A DNA stretch of 64,000 nt from Lacticaseibacillus sharpeae JCM 1186 = DSM 20505 (GCF_001436225.1 NZ_AYYO01000056.1:124001-188000); one strand, 5' to 3'. Counted from the first letter of the stretch, positions 6,754 through 15,934 are shown. Notes: generated by a model from the letters alone, not told the origin. Numbers and translations are program-made.

Positions 6754-9114
6754 ATGCGTAAAAAAATACTCCAGACCTTGGAGTTCGGTCGGATTCGTGC
6801 AAGCCTTGGGCGCTACACGGTCACGGCTAAGGGTCAAGAAATGGCGGCGCGCCTTGAACCACGCGCGCACGCCGACAAAGTTGAAGAGATGCTGGCGGAA
6901 ACCGCGGATGGCGCCGATGTTTTGCGGCTCCGTGGTGGCCTGCCTGTGCCTGGTTTGCCGGACATCGCCCAAAGCCTGAAGCGAGTGCGGATTGGCGCCG
7001 TACTGAACGGTGAAGAACTGGCCGGGATTAGCCGCGTGTTGCGGACGGTTAGTGGCGTCGATGATTTCTTGACCGACATGGCCGAAACCATTGATTTGCG
7101 CCGCATTTACCAGCTACAAGACCAGCTCACGGTGCTGCCGGCCCTGGAACGCAAACTGAAGACGTCCATTGAAGACGATGGGCACGTCACGGATGAGGCC
7201 AGTGCGGAATTAGGCAGCATTCGCCGCGCCATCAAGGCCCTCGAAGGCCAGATTCGCGAACGGATGGAGAGTTTCACGCGTGGCAACAGTGCCAAGTACC
7301 TGAGCGACCCCATCATCACGATTCGCGATGACCGGTACGTGATTCCGGTGCGCGCCGAAAACAAGAACCACTTCGGCGGGGTGGTCCACGATCAGAGTGC
7401 CTCCGGACAGACGTTGTTCATCGAGCCACAAGCAATCGTGGACATGAACAACCGCCTGCGCCAGGCCCAGCTGCGGGAAGAACAAGAAGTTGCCCGCATT
7501 CTGGCGGAACTTAGTGAAGAGGTGACGCCGTATATCGACCAGCTCTTCGACAACGCGCGTGTGTTAGGCCACTTCGACTTCATCAACGCGAAGGCCAAGT
7601 ACGCGGCCGAAATCAAGGCGACCGAGCCCCACATTTCGGATAAAGGCCTCGTTGACCTCCACGATGCGCGGCACCCACTGCTGGATTCACACAAGGTGGT
7701 GCCAAACGACATTAAGCTCGGCGGCGACTACCAGGCAATTGTGATTACCGGTCCGAACACCGGTGGTAAAACCATCACCCTGAAGACACTGGGTTTGCTG
7801 CAGATTATGGCCCAGGCCGGCCTGTTCATTCCGGCCGCCGAGGATAGCACCGTCGCCATTTTCAGCAACGTCTTCGCGGACATCGGGGATGAACAGTCGA
7901 TTGAGCAAAACCTTAGTACCTTCTCCGGGCACATGGCCAACATTGTCGATATCCTGAAGTACACCGATGACCACAGCCTGGTGCTGTTTGACGAACTGGG
8001 CGCCGGGACTGACCCGCAAGAAGGGGCCGCCCTGGCCATTGCGATTCTGGATGCGGTTGGAACCATCGGCGCGGATGTGGTGGCCACAACCCACTACCCT
8101 GAATTAAAGCTGTACGGCTACAACACGCCGGGGACGATTAACGCCTCGATGGCCTTCGACGTCGACACCCTGCAGCCGACCTACCACCTGCTGATTGGGG
8201 TGCCGGGGCGCAGTAACGCGTTCGAGATTGCCGCACGCCTCGGCCTTGACGGAGACATCGTCGACCGGGCGAAGTTGTTGATTAGCAGCGACTCGCACGA
8301 ACTGAACGACATGATTTCGGATCTGGAGAAGGAACGGCAGGCAGCTGCCATGACCGATTCCAACCTCCAGCGCGAACTGGACGAAACCACCAAGCTGCAT
8401 AATGAACTGGAGAGTGCCTACGCTGACCTCAACACGCGCAAGGACGCGCAGCTGAAGGAAGCTAAGGCCAAGGCGAACGCGTTGGTGATGCACGCGCAGG
8501 ATGAGGCCGACAAGATTATCAAGGAGCTGCGCAAACTGCAGACGCAGGCACCGCACTTGATCAAGGACAACAAGCTGATTGATGCCAAGACCCGGTTGTC
8601 GCAACTGCACGAAGACGAGCCGCTGGCGAACAACAAGGTGTTGCGCAAGGCCCGCGAAAAGCAGTCGTTTAAGGTCGGCAACACGGTCAAGGTGTTGCAG
8701 TACGGCCAGAACGGGACGCTCGTGCAGAAACTGGACAACAAGCAGTGGCAGGTCCAAGTCGGTATCATCAAGTTGACCGTTGCCGAAGACGGGCTGGAGA
8801 AGCTCAAGGAGCCGAACCAGACTAAGCCGAAGCGTCAGGTTGCGCACGTCCAGGGCGGCGCCAACAGCGGTCCGGGCGCCACGCTTGACCTGCGTGGCCA
8901 GCGGTACGCCGAAGCCATGGCCAACCTCGATCGCTATATCGACGCCGCGCTGCTTGCGAACTACCCAACCGTCACCATTGTCCACGGGCTCGGGACGGGT
9001 GCGATTCGTAACGGGGTGACTGAGTACCTGAAGCGCAACCGCAACGTGAAGAAGTTCGGCTACGCACCGGCGAATGCGGGCGGTAGCGGGGCAACGATTG
9101 TGGTGTTCAAATAG
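6754..9114 (+). CDS. mutS2: Endonuclease MutS2
   Basis: The 786-residue protein has the MutS2 layout: a helical core, a MutS-type ATPase with Walker A GPNTGGKT at residues 333-340 and Walker B DELGAGTDPQEG, a long charged coiled-coil region, and a C-terminal Smr domain starting at LDLRG near residue 711 with HGLGTGAIR. MutS2 suppresses recombination and in Firmicutes acts on collided ribosomes through its Smr nuclease-like domain. It lacks the mismatch-recognition domain of MutS. The ATG follows GAGGGAGAA. Family length and the neighbouring zapA, cvpA and trxA agree. Confidence 0.95.
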   Translation: MRKKILQTLEFGRIRASLGRYTVTAKGQEMAARLEPRAHADKVEEMLAETADGADVLRLRGGLPVPGLPDIAQSLKRVRIGAVLNGEELAGISRVLRTVSGVDDFLTDMAETIDLRRIYQLQDQLTVLPALERKLKTSIEDDGHVTDEASAELGSIRRAIKALEGQIRERMESFTRGNSAKYLSDPIITIRDDRYVIPVRAENKNHFGGVVHDQSASGQTLFIEPQAIVDMNNRLRQAQLREEQEVARILAELSEEVTPYIDQLFDNARVLGHFDFINAKAKYAAEIKATEPHISDKGLVDLHDARHPLLDSHKVVPNDIKLGGDYQAIVITGPNTGGKTITLKTLGLLQIMAQAGLFIPAAEDSTVAIFSNVFADIGDEQSIEQNLSTFSGHMANIVDILKYTDDHSLVLFDELGAGTDPQEGAALAIAILDAVGTIGADVVATTHYPELKLYGYNTPGTINASMAFDVDTLQPTYHLLIGVPGRSNAFEIAARLGLDGDIVDRAKLLISSDSHELNDMISDLEKERQAAAMTDSNLQRELDETTKLHNELESAYADLNTRKDAQLKEAKAKANALVMHAQDEADKIIKELRKLQTQAPHLIKDNKLIDAKTRLSQLHEDEPLANNKVLRKAREKQSFKVGNTVKVLQYGQNGTLVQKLDNKQWQVQVGIIKLTVAEDGLEKLKEPNQTKPKRQVAHVQGGANSGPGATLDLRGQRYAEAMANLDRYIDAALLANYPTVTIVHGLGTGAIRNGVTEYLKRNRNVKKFGYAPANAGGSGATIVVFK

Positions 9115-9116
9115 TA

Positions 9117-9145
9117 TTGCTAAAGCGCGCCCAATCATGTATAAT
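9117..9145 (+). promoter_or_regulatory. Promoter of trxA
   Basis: TTGCTA (9117-9122), 17-base spacer and consensus TATAAT (9140-9145), placed directly after the mutS2 stop codon. Confidence 0.8.
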
Positions 9146-9199
9146 TAACTTACAAAAGGTAAGCGTCAGGCGAGCTGGCGCAATATAGGGGGTATTCTC

Positions 9200-9511
9200 A
9201 TGGTTAAAGTAGTAACTGATCAAGATTTTGCAGCTGAGACCGATACCGGTGTTGTGCTCACCGATTTCTGGGCAACCTGGTGTGGCCCATGTCGGATGCA
9301 GTCACCTGTCATCGAGAAGTTGGACGAAAGCATGGACAACGTTAAGTTCACCAAGATGGACGTCGATGCCAACCCAGAGACACCGAAGAGCTTCGGCATT
9401 CAGGCAATTCCAACCCTGATTGTGAAGAAGGACGGCAAGGTCGTTGAGCAGATTGTTGGTTACCACACCAAGGACCAGCTGACGGACATCCTGAACAAGT
9501 ACACCGCTTAA
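9200..9511 (+). CDS. trxA: Thioredoxin
   Basis: The 103-residue protein carries the thioredoxin active site WCGPC (C28 and C31) and the cis-proline region AIPTLIV. It passes electrons from thioredoxin reductase to protein disulfides and to peroxidases such as the Tpx encoded upstream. AGGGGG precedes the ATG. It has a strong promoter of its own and ends in a symmetric terminator shared with the convergent yslB gene. Confidence 0.96.
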   Translation: MVKVVTDQDFAAETDTGVVLTDFWATWCGPCRMQSPVIEKLDESMDNVKFTKMDVDANPETPKSFGIQAIPTLIVKKDGKVVEQIVGYHTKDQLTDILNKYTA

Positions 9512-9517
9512 TTGCAC

Positions 9518-9552
9518 AAAAAGAGGAACGGCCGCGTGCCGTTCCTCTTTTT
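9518..9552 (+). terminator. Bidirectional terminator trxA/yslB
   Basis: AAAAAGAGGAACGGC (9518-9532) and GCCGTTCCTCTTTTT (9538-9552) form a perfect 15-bp stem with A and T tracts on both sides, usable by both convergent genes. Confidence 0.9.
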
Positions 9553-9562
9553 GCGTTTACTG

Positions 9563-10006
9563 CTATAGCAGCGGTTGTTCCTCGCTAGGGTCGATGCCGA
9601 CGGTGAGCAACACATTCGTGCCGTGAATCTCACTGGTGGCTTCGGCGGTCATGCCGAGCTTTTGTTGAATCAGCTGGGCCAGTAAGCCAGCTTCGAGCTG
9701 AAAATCAGCCGTCTTGAAGTTCTTGATGCGGGTGGTAACTGTGGTGCCGGACAGGGTGTACGTCCGTAGTTTCAGTTTCATCTTGTCCTGTGCCAGGGTG
9801 CCAAGGCCCAGCGCCGTGAAGAGGGCTGGAATCTGGTCGTCGGCGACTGGCAACCGCATTGCGAGGTCGCGGCCGGCAAAGTAACTAATCGAGCCTGATT
9901 GTTGTCCAAGTAGGTCGGGCAACACAACATCCCGGAGCATTAACTGTCCGAAAAATGGGGTGTTCGTGTCCGCGTTCATTAATTCCGTGTATTGTGGTTC
10001 CGCCAT
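9563..10006 (-). CDS. yslB: YslB-like DUF2507 protein
   Basis: The 147-residue cytoplasmic protein resembles the DUF2507/YslB family with the pattern SISYFAGRDLAMRLP. No function is established for this family. AGGAGG precedes the ATG at 10006, so more upstream in-frame codons are not used. In Bacilli yslB is found close to trxA, mutS2 and racE, and the same neighbourhood is seen here. Moderate confidence in the family, none in function. Confidence 0.7.
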   Translation of the reverse strand: MAEPQYTELMNADTNTPFFGQLMLRDVVLPDLLGQQSGSISYFAGRDLAMRLPVADDQIPALFTALGLGTLAQDKMKLKLRTYTLSGTTVTTRIKNFKTADFQLEAGLLAQLIQQKLGMTAEATSEIHGTNVLLTVGIDPSEEQPLL

Positions 10007-10312
10007 GGGGTTCCGCCTCCTAGATAATACATTCAGTATACAGAATTGCCGGCGCAAAAAACATTGTTCGCGGCAAAAAAACGCAATCAGTTACGGTTGT
10101 TTAAGACTTCCACATTCAGTCGGCGCAAATGACCGGCTGGCGACTTAGAATTAGGTTAACATGTCGTTAGAAGACTTGTTTTTTTGCTGGAAGCGGATAA
10201 CAATGTAGTTTCAGGGTTTTATCGGCGTGCACCAACTGAAGCAATCAATTCAGTCATGGCGCACGATGCGTAAGATACGCGGTCAATGCAGTTATGTAGG
10301 AGGAATAAGCAG
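10007..10312. other. 306-bp divergent spacer between yslB and the racemase fusion gene
   Basis: The spacer holds a TATACT-like box for yslB (minus strand, 10035-10040) and an AGGAGGAA ribosome site for the racemase gene (from 10298). I found no confident promoter for the racemase gene and no riboswitch or small gene. Confidence 0.4.
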
Positions 10313-11746
10313 ATGAACGAAGCACCAATTGGTTTTATTGATTCGGGTGTTGGTGGTCTGACGGTGGTCAAGGAGGCGTTGCGCCAGTTGCCCCACGAAA
10401 ACGTGGTGTTCCTGGGCGATCAGGCCCGCTTGCCGTACGGACCCCGGCCGGCCGAACAGGTGGTGCGTTTCACCTGGCAGATGGCGAACTTCATGCGCCG
10501 CAAAGGCATTAAGATGCTGGTCATTGCGTGCAACACGGCCACCGCGGCGGCTTTGAGCACGTTAAAGGCCCACCTCGATATCCCCGTGGTTGGCGTGATT
10601 GTTCCCGGTTCGCGCGCAGCCGTCAAGGCCACCCAGACGGGCAAAATTGGCGTGATTGCCACGGAAGGTACCGTGCGTAGTGACGCGTACGCCAAGGCGC
10701 TGCACCGGCGGAACGACCAGTTAGCAGTGACGAGTTTGGCGGCTCCGAAGTTTGTGCCGATTGTGGAAAGCAATGAGTACACCGACCCCATTGCTGAGCG
10801 CGTGGTGCGTGAGACGCTGACGCCAATGGTGGCGGCGGGCGTGGACACGCTGGTCATGGGCTGCACCCACTACCCGCTGCTCCGGCCCTTTATCCAGCAA
10901 ACGATGGGCGAAAACGTGAAGCTGATTGATTCCGGGGCCGAGACCGTCAGTGAAGTGTCCGTGCTGCTGGATTACTTCGGCCTGGCTAACGACCAAAGCG
11001 GCGTCGGCACCCGTGCATTTTACACCACCGGCCACCCCGGAATGTTCAAGGAGATTGCGGCGGATTGGCTGCAGCTGGACGATATCGCCGCCAAGCACGC
11101 CGATATTAGCACAGAGGCTGACCATTACGTGGAAGACATTGCGACGCCGGGGCAGACAATTGTCGTGGCTTCCAGTAATAAGGGCAAGGTGGCCGAAATC
11201 GCCGAGTTCTTCGCGAACCGCGGGGTCAAGGTTCGCGGCCTGGCTGACTTCCCGGACGTGGTCCCGGTTGACGAGACGGGGACGACTTTCCAAGAAAACG
11301 CGACGCTCAAGGCGCATGGCTATGCCCAGCAGCTGGGTCTACCGGTACTCGCGGATGACTCCGGCCTGATGGTGGACGCCCTTGATGGCGCCCCCGGGGT
11401 TTTCTCGGCCCGGTATGCGGGGGATGCGCACAACGACGCGGCCAACAATGCCAAATTGCTCGCGGAACTGGGTGGGGTGCCTGCCGCTAAGCGCACCGCC
11501 CGTTTCCGCTCCGTATTGGTGCTGGCCCACCCAGACCGCCCGGAAGACGACGTGGTGGCGGAAGGCAGCGTTGAGGGTCGCATTGGTACCCTGCCAGAAG
11601 GGGACAACGGCTTCGGCTACGATCCATTCTTCTTCGTGCCGGAACTCGGCCGCACGCTGGCGCAACTGACGACGGATGAAAAGAACACGATTAGCCACCG
11701 GGGTAACGCTCTGCGCGCCCTGGGACAGAAGTTGGACGCTAAATAG
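10313..11746 (+). CDS. murI-rdgB: Bifunctional glutamate racemase / XTP-dITP diphosphatase fusion
   Basis: One uninterrupted frame of 477 residues joins two enzymes. Residues 1 to about 255 are glutamate racemase, with the start IGFIDSGVGGLTV and both catalytic cysteines, C73 in ACNTATAAA and C184 in MGCTHYPLL; it makes D-glutamate for peptidoglycan. After a linker of about 25 residues, residues 281-477 are a HAM1/RdgB pyrophosphatase with VVASSNKGKV, LADDSGLMVDAL and GFGYDPFF, which removes ITP and XTP from the nucleotide pool. No start codon or ribosome site occurs at the junction, so this is a true fusion. AGGAGGAA precedes the ATG. In related bacteria the two are adjacent separate genes. 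Confidence 0.93.
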   Translation: MNEAPIGFIDSGVGGLTVVKEALRQLPHENVVFLGDQARLPYGPRPAEQVVRFTWQMANFMRRKGIKMLVIACNTATAAALSTLKAHLDIPVVGVIVPGSRAAVKATQTGKIGVIATEGTVRSDAYAKALHRRNDQLAVTSLAAPKFVPIVESNEYTDPIAERVVRETLTPMVAAGVDTLVMGCTHYPLLRPFIQQTMGENVKLIDSGAETVSEVSVLLDYFGLANDQSGVGTRAFYTTGHPGMFKEIAADWLQLDDIAAKHADISTEADHYVEDIATPGQTIVVASSNKGKVAEIAEFFANRGVKVRGLADFPDVVPVDETGTTFQENATLKAHGYAQQLGLPVLADDSGLMVDALDGAPGVFSARYAGDAHNDAANNAKLLAELGGVPAAKRTARFRSVLVLAHPDRPEDDVVAEGSVEGRIGTLPEGDNGFGYDPFFFVPELGRTLAQLTTDEKNTISHRGNALRALGQKLDAK

Positions 11747-11756
11747 GAGGCTGAAC

Positions 11757-12266
11757 ATGCGGATACTGGCAGTTAGTGATACCCATGGTGATGACTTGAT
11801 TTTGCAGGAGCTATTGGTGCAGTATCCTGATCTCGACGGCTATTTTTACGCCGGGGATTCGGAGCTGCAGGCTAGCAATCCGCTGTTTCAAACCTACCAT
11901 GCGGTGCTGGGGAACATGGACTTTGACCGGGACTTCCCCAAGACGTGCACGGAAACCATTCAGGGCACCACGATTTTCATGACGCACGGGCACCTGTACG
12001 GCGTTGGCTTCGGGCGCAACGAGCTGACAGAAGCTGCGCGCGCAGTGGGCGCCCGCATCGCGATTTATGGCCACACGCACGTGGCCATGGCGGAGCAGCA
12101 TGCCGGCGTGGTCTGCATCAACCCCGGCAGTATCAGCCAGCCTCGTGGCGAGCTGCGCGGCCTCGGCGGCACCTACGCCCTCATCGATGTTGACGGCAAG
12201 GCCGTGACGGTGCAGTTCGCATCGCGCAAAGGCATCGTACCGGAATTGACCCAGCAATTTAACTAG
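11757..12266 (+). CDS. YfcE/MJ0936-type metallophosphoesterase
   Basis: The 169-residue protein has the calcineurin-like metal motifs of the YfcE family: SDTHGD at residues 7-12, AGDSE, LGNMD, THGH and GHTH. Such enzymes hydrolyse phosphodiesters in vitro; the natural substrate is unknown. AGGAGG just after the fusion gene's stop couples the two. The order racemase, HAM1 enzyme, YfcE phosphodiesterase is conserved in Firmicutes. Confidence 0.88.
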   Translation: MRILAVSDTHGDDLILQELLVQYPDLDGYFYAGDSELQASNPLFQTYHAVLGNMDFDRDFPKTCTETIQGTTIFMTHGHLYGVGFGRNELTEAARAVGARIAIYGHTHVAMAEQHAGVVCINPGSISQPRGELRGLGGTYALIDVDGKAVTVQFASRKGIVPELTQQFN

Positions 12267-12326
12267 GCAATTGACGCTTCAAGTTATCCCCTGTGGACAA
12301 CTCGGAGCGTTTTATTTATCCGCCTT

Positions 12327-12338
12327 TACCCCGGGGTA
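12327..12338. repeat. 12-bp perfect palindrome
   Basis: TACCCCGGGGTA lies in the 180-bp gap before the large membrane protein. It has T-rich sequence after it and could be a weak terminator for the upstream operon. Confidence 0.35.
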
Positions 12339-12446
12339 AGGTGTTTAACTTTTAAGAAAAAGGTGGATTCACGGCAAATAGTGGCAAAAACGCGGTTTTT
12401 CTCGTAAAGTGGAAGGGACGGGTTCGCCGCGCAGGTGGTGAACTAA

Positions 12447-14378
12447 ATGTGTGAGGTGAACGTTTTGCGAAAAATTCCGCGTGTGTGGCGCGACGAAGCG
12501 GTTGCGGCCGGGGTCATCATTTTGGTGGCAATCCTGACAGTGCTCCCGCAGTACCTAAATCACAGCTTAATCGTGGGCATGGATGCGTTGTTCCACTTCA
12601 ACCGCTTCTATGACGTTGCGCAGCAGATTACGCACCATAATTTCAGTTATTTCCAAAGCAATTATGGTTTTCAACAGACTGGGCGGATTGTTAACGCGCT
12701 TTACGGGCCATACCTCGCATACGGATTGGGGTGGCTGCTCCTACACGCCGGGTCGTGGATTCGGTTCGAGTTGTTCAGCGGCGTGCTGATTGAAATGCTC
12801 GCGGGCTTTGGGGCCTACATCCTGGTGCGCGTGGCGGGCAGCCGCCGGCGGTACGCGCTGGTTGCGAGCCTCATCTTCATGCTGACCGGGTGGGTGCCCG
12901 CGTGGCTGACCACTCAGGAATTCATGGGCTGGGGGGCCGCATTGTCACCCTTCGTGCTTGCTTGTGGTGTGTACATGTTGCGTCACCCAGACAAGCATGT
13001 GCCAATCTGGGCGCTGGCCGGGAGTGCGGCCATGCTGGTACAGACGCATGCGCTAAGCTTAGTGATTGTGGCCGTCGCGATGGTGCCGTTTGTTGTCGTA
13101 ACTTTCTGGCGGACGCAGCACAAACTCCGCCTCGTGCTGGAACTATTAGCCAGCATCGTCATTGTCCTCTTACTGACGGCGAACGTCTGGGGGGCAATGC
13201 TTGAGGTCTTCGGGTCCAACCACGTACTGGCCCCGTACATGCCGCTGAATTCGGGCACTTACACGAGCAAGTTGTCTTTGGGCAACTACGGCCGCGGCAC
13301 CCTGGGTGGCAGCCTCGGCCTGGTGTGCACCGTGGCGTTCATCGCCCAAATCGCGGCGGTGGTGCTGCGGCGCAAACGTAGCCAAACGGACATTATTTTG
13401 ACGGCGACGGGGGCCTTTTTCCTCGTCCTCTCGTCGGCGCTGATTCCGTGGAACACGATTGTTGCCCAGCATAACATCGTGGGCAGTTACCTGCAGTTCC
13501 CGTCCCGGTTCGCTCCCGTAGCCACCTTGCTCTTGCTGGCGGGACTGGCGCGGACGCTGTCGGCGGTGACACCGGCTTTGACCGTGAACGGGCGCAAAGT
13601 CGTGGCCGGAATTTTGGCGTTTGCCCTGGTGTTAGTGGGCTACCAAACGCTGTCGGATGTCGGCCGGATTGCGGATGAATGGAATAAGCCCAAATTACTC
13701 CAGTCAACGTCCAGTGTGACGCTGCAGGCAACGGACATGACGGAAATTCGGACGGCGTTCACCGGCACGGATTTGGGTTTGCCCCTGCAGATGGTGACCA
13801 AGGCCACGCCGGATTATTTGCCCGTGCCGGCAGCTTCGGTTGACTGGCTGCAAAACAATAGCCAGTACGCGCTGTACCACAACCAGACCGTGCTGGTGAC
13901 CACACCAGAAACGGCGGCTAAGGGCCAAATTGGCAACAAGATTGACGCCAATGCCTACGCGGAGCAGGCCCAAACCATCAACGATGCCAGCCCGTATGTA
14001 ATCTACTATGATCAAATTGTTGCCAAAAACGTCGACGGGAAGTTCACGAAGCGTGCTGGCAGCAACGGACGCCTTATTATTAGCTGGGACGCTAAGCATA
14101 AGGGTGAAATTCAGGTGCCCGCAGTCGCCTACGCGCACACGCAGGTCCGGCTTAACGGGCGGCGACTTGATGCCAGTGATTATGCACGCACGGATATCGG
14201 CGCGTTGATTGTGCACCAAAAAGCGGGCCGGAACACGCTGACACTGCGGTATGTTCCTAGTCGCCGCACGACCATGTTACTGGCGGCCACGCCCTGGATG
14301 TGGGCTGTGTTTGCTGTTAGTGGTCTGGTGGGAGTACTAACCGCGCACGGATTTTTCCGCAAGCGAGTAGATAAATAA
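12447..14378 (+). CDS. Large polytopic membrane protein of unknown function (YfhO/GT-C like)
   Basis: The 643-residue product has about ten to twelve membrane segments in its first two thirds (residues 20 to 405), a long outer region (about 410 to 605) with beta-rich, charged sequence, and one more membrane segment near the end. An early loop has GMDALFHFNRF, reminiscent of the acidic loop of GT-C-type glycosyltransferases, so a role in envelope sugar transfer is possible but unproven. Either the ATG at 12447 (AGGTGG before it) or the TTG at 12465 (GTGAGGTG before it) could start translation. It is followed by a strong terminator. Confidence 0.6.
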   Translation: MCEVNVLRKIPRVWRDEAVAAGVIILVAILTVLPQYLNHSLIVGMDALFHFNRFYDVAQQITHHNFSYFQSNYGFQQTGRIVNALYGPYLAYGLGWLLLHAGSWIRFELFSGVLIEMLAGFGAYILVRVAGSRRRYALVASLIFMLTGWVPAWLTTQEFMGWGAALSPFVLACGVYMLRHPDKHVPIWALAGSAAMLVQTHALSLVIVAVAMVPFVVVTFWRTQHKLRLVLELLASIVIVLLLTANVWGAMLEVFGSNHVLAPYMPLNSGTYTSKLSLGNYGRGTLGGSLGLVCTVAFIAQIAAVVLRRKRSQTDIILTATGAFFLVLSSALIPWNTIVAQHNIVGSYLQFPSRFAPVATLLLLAGLARTLSAVTPALTVNGRKVVAGILAFALVLVGYQTLSDVGRIADEWNKPKLLQSTSSVTLQATDMTEIRTAFTGTDLGLPLQMVTKATPDYLPVPAASVDWLQNNSQYALYHNQTVLVTTPETAAKGQIGNKIDANAYAEQAQTINDASPYVIYYDQIVAKNVDGKFTKRAGSNGRLIISWDAKHKGEIQVPAVAYAHTQVRLNGRRLDASDYARTDIGALIVHQKAGRNTLTLRYVPSRRTTMLLAATPWMWAVFAVSGLVGVLTAHGFFRKRVDK

Positions 14379-14413
14379 CGCAAATGCTTACGTAAGTAGT
14401 CACAAGCAAAATG

Positions 14414-14460
14414 AAAATGGTCCCTAGCAGGCTGTGTCTGTCCTGCTGGGGACCATTTTT
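14414..14460 (+). terminator. Terminator after large membrane protein
   Basis: AAAATGGTCCC and GGGACCATTTTT arms with an inner AGCAGG/CCTGCT stem; strong on both strands. Confidence 0.85.
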
Positions 14461-14580
14461 GGTGCTGTGCAGCTGATTTGGCCCACATTTGGCGTATTGT
14501 GACTAATTTCACGTCCGAAAATTGGTGGGGACCATGGGTTAATTTTTACCGTAATAAACTTATATAGGTATAAATAAAGT

Positions 14581-15531
14581 CTAATTAATCGCAGACCAAT
14601 CTGTTGCTTCAATCGCGGTTAAACAATTAGTCACGATGTGCTCGATCGCGGAATGCTCGTCGGTTGCGTCGAGTGCACCCAAGAAGTCGACGGCGGATTC
14701 GGCCAAAACGCTCTGGCTCATCGCTTGTTTGTGGTTCCGGTCGAGGTGCAGACTACAGATGTGGGCGAGCTGGCGCACGAGTCGGAAGTTCATGTTGTCG
14801 CCGTTCATCGCAAACTTATTGATGGTGGTGATGGCGTTACGCATGGGAATCAGCTGGCCGGTATCGACTGCGGCAGCGAGTAAGAACAGGTACATGTGGT
14901 TCATCTGGTCTGTGTACAAGGCTGGTTCCGGCCACTCAGCGCTGCAGTCCAAGGCGTCGTGCTTAATGCGGGTCACCACGGTGACAATCTGGGAGTAGGG
15001 CAAAAAGGGCATGGCGTCGATGGCGAGGCCGCGCTCAAAGGCCGTCCAGGCGCCATAAGCGGCGGGTCGTTGAATTAACTGCGTGGCCACATCACGGCTT
15101 ACCTGCAGCTCGTCTTGCGCCCGCGCGCTCACAATCCGGCATAACTGGTCCAGTTCGCGGAATCCATCGTTATGGCCGGAGATGGCGCGGTCGTGGATGC
15201 GCTGCTGCAAGGTGTAGAACTCTGGCGCCAGGTGCTCAGCATCGGGACTGACTGCATAAATCAGTTTTTCCAGCCGCTGCAAAACCAGCACGGGCAAGTC
15301 CATTTGGGTACTAGTATCGCTCAGTTCGCGGTAGTCAATCCGGAGCAGCGCAATGATTTTTTGCAGGACGCTAAGTCGAATCTCGGTTTTGTCGTTGATT
15401 ATCCGAACGTAAGTTGCCTTAGAAATGCCACAGTATGTACACAAGCGGTTGATCGTAATGTTCTTCTGCTTACGCAATTCATTAATTTTTTGACCTAATG
15501 GTTCGTTGTGTTTTGCCGAATTGGTATCCAA
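14581..15531 (-). CDS. XRE-family regulator, Rgg/GadR/MutR-like
   Basis: The 316-residue protein has an N-terminal XRE helix-turn-helix (about residues 12-66, with ISKATYVRIINDKTEIR) and a long, all-helical C-terminal region typical of peptide-responsive Rgg/MutR regulators. Start is TTG at 15531, with GGGAGG nine bases before it. A clear promoter lies upstream. I found no convincing pheromone gene beside it, so the inducer and targets are unknown. A different two-domain XRE family cannot be excluded. Confidence 0.7.
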   Translation of the reverse strand: MDTNSAKHNEPLGQKINELRKQKNITINRLCTYCGISKATYVRIINDKTEIRLSVLQKIIALLRIDYRELSDTSTQMDLPVLVLQRLEKLIYAVSPDAEHLAPEFYTLQQRIHDRAISGHNDGFRELDQLCRIVSARAQDELQVSRDVATQLIQRPAAYGAWTAFERGLAIDAMPFLPYSQIVTVVTRIKHDALDCSAEWPEPALYTDQMNHMYLFLLAAAVDTGQLIPMRNAITTINKFAMNGDNMNFRLVRQLAHICSLHLDRNHKQAMSQSVLAESAVDFLGALDATDEHSAIEHIVTNCLTAIEATDWSAIN

Positions 15532-15611
15532 ACGTGTATACCTCCCTTGTTTTATGGGCTGTGCAAAGCGCGTGCCGTTCCCATAAATATTTTAAAAGTT
15601 CCCCGAGAAGT

Positions 15612-15640
15612 ATCATATATGTTATTTGTACCATGTGCAA
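15612..15640 (-). promoter_or_regulatory. Promoter of XRE regulator gene
   Basis: Read on the minus strand: TTGCAC (15640-15635), 17-base spacer and TATGAT (15617-15612). Confidence 0.7.
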
Positions 15641-15857
15641 ATCTCTTTTGGTGTTGCAGCTAAACCCACATCTGGCGCGGCACAACAGAAATGAGCCAAC
15701 CAATCGGTAATTAGCGGTTTACGTTACTGAATTTGAAAAGGTAAACCTTATCGGTGAAATAACTTGTAAGTGCATGTGACGAAAACGAATTTGCACAAAT
15801 GCAACATTCTTGCCTAAGCAACATGAACACAGGCAGGAACAAGTGCGATTGGCAGTC
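15641..15857. other. Gene-free stretch between XRE regulator and glpF terminator
   Basis: The stretch is A+T-rich, with no open frame that has a ribosome site. A short AAGGT/ACCTT inverted repeat occurs near 15739-15750. I see nothing else. Confidence 0.4.
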
Positions 15858-15906
15858 AAAAAAACTCCCGCAGCAGCGCGGATGATATAGCGCGCTGCTG
15901 CGGGAG
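15858..15906 (-). terminator. Terminator of glpF
   Basis: Perfect 16-bp arms (15865-15880 and 15891-15906, core CCCGCAGCAGCGCG) followed on the minus strand by seven T residues. Confidence 0.92.
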
Positions 15907-15934
15907 CGAGAATTACTTATATTAGTGCTGGAGT

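Noticed and set aside
8104-9138. Open frame antisense to the 3' half of mutS2
   Set aside because: Arises from the coding bias of mutS2; no ribosome site or recognisable domain.
10192-10204. AGCGGATAACAAT, identical to 13 bases of the Escherichia coli lac operator
   Set aside because: Only one half-site is present, the mirror half is absent and no LacI-type gene or lactose gene is near; taken as chance.
15619-15663. A 14-residue hydrophobic peptide (MLFVPCANLFWCCS) near the Rgg-like gene, considered as a pheromone
   Set aside because: No ribosome site, too short and without the usual basic leader; overlaps the regulator's promoter.
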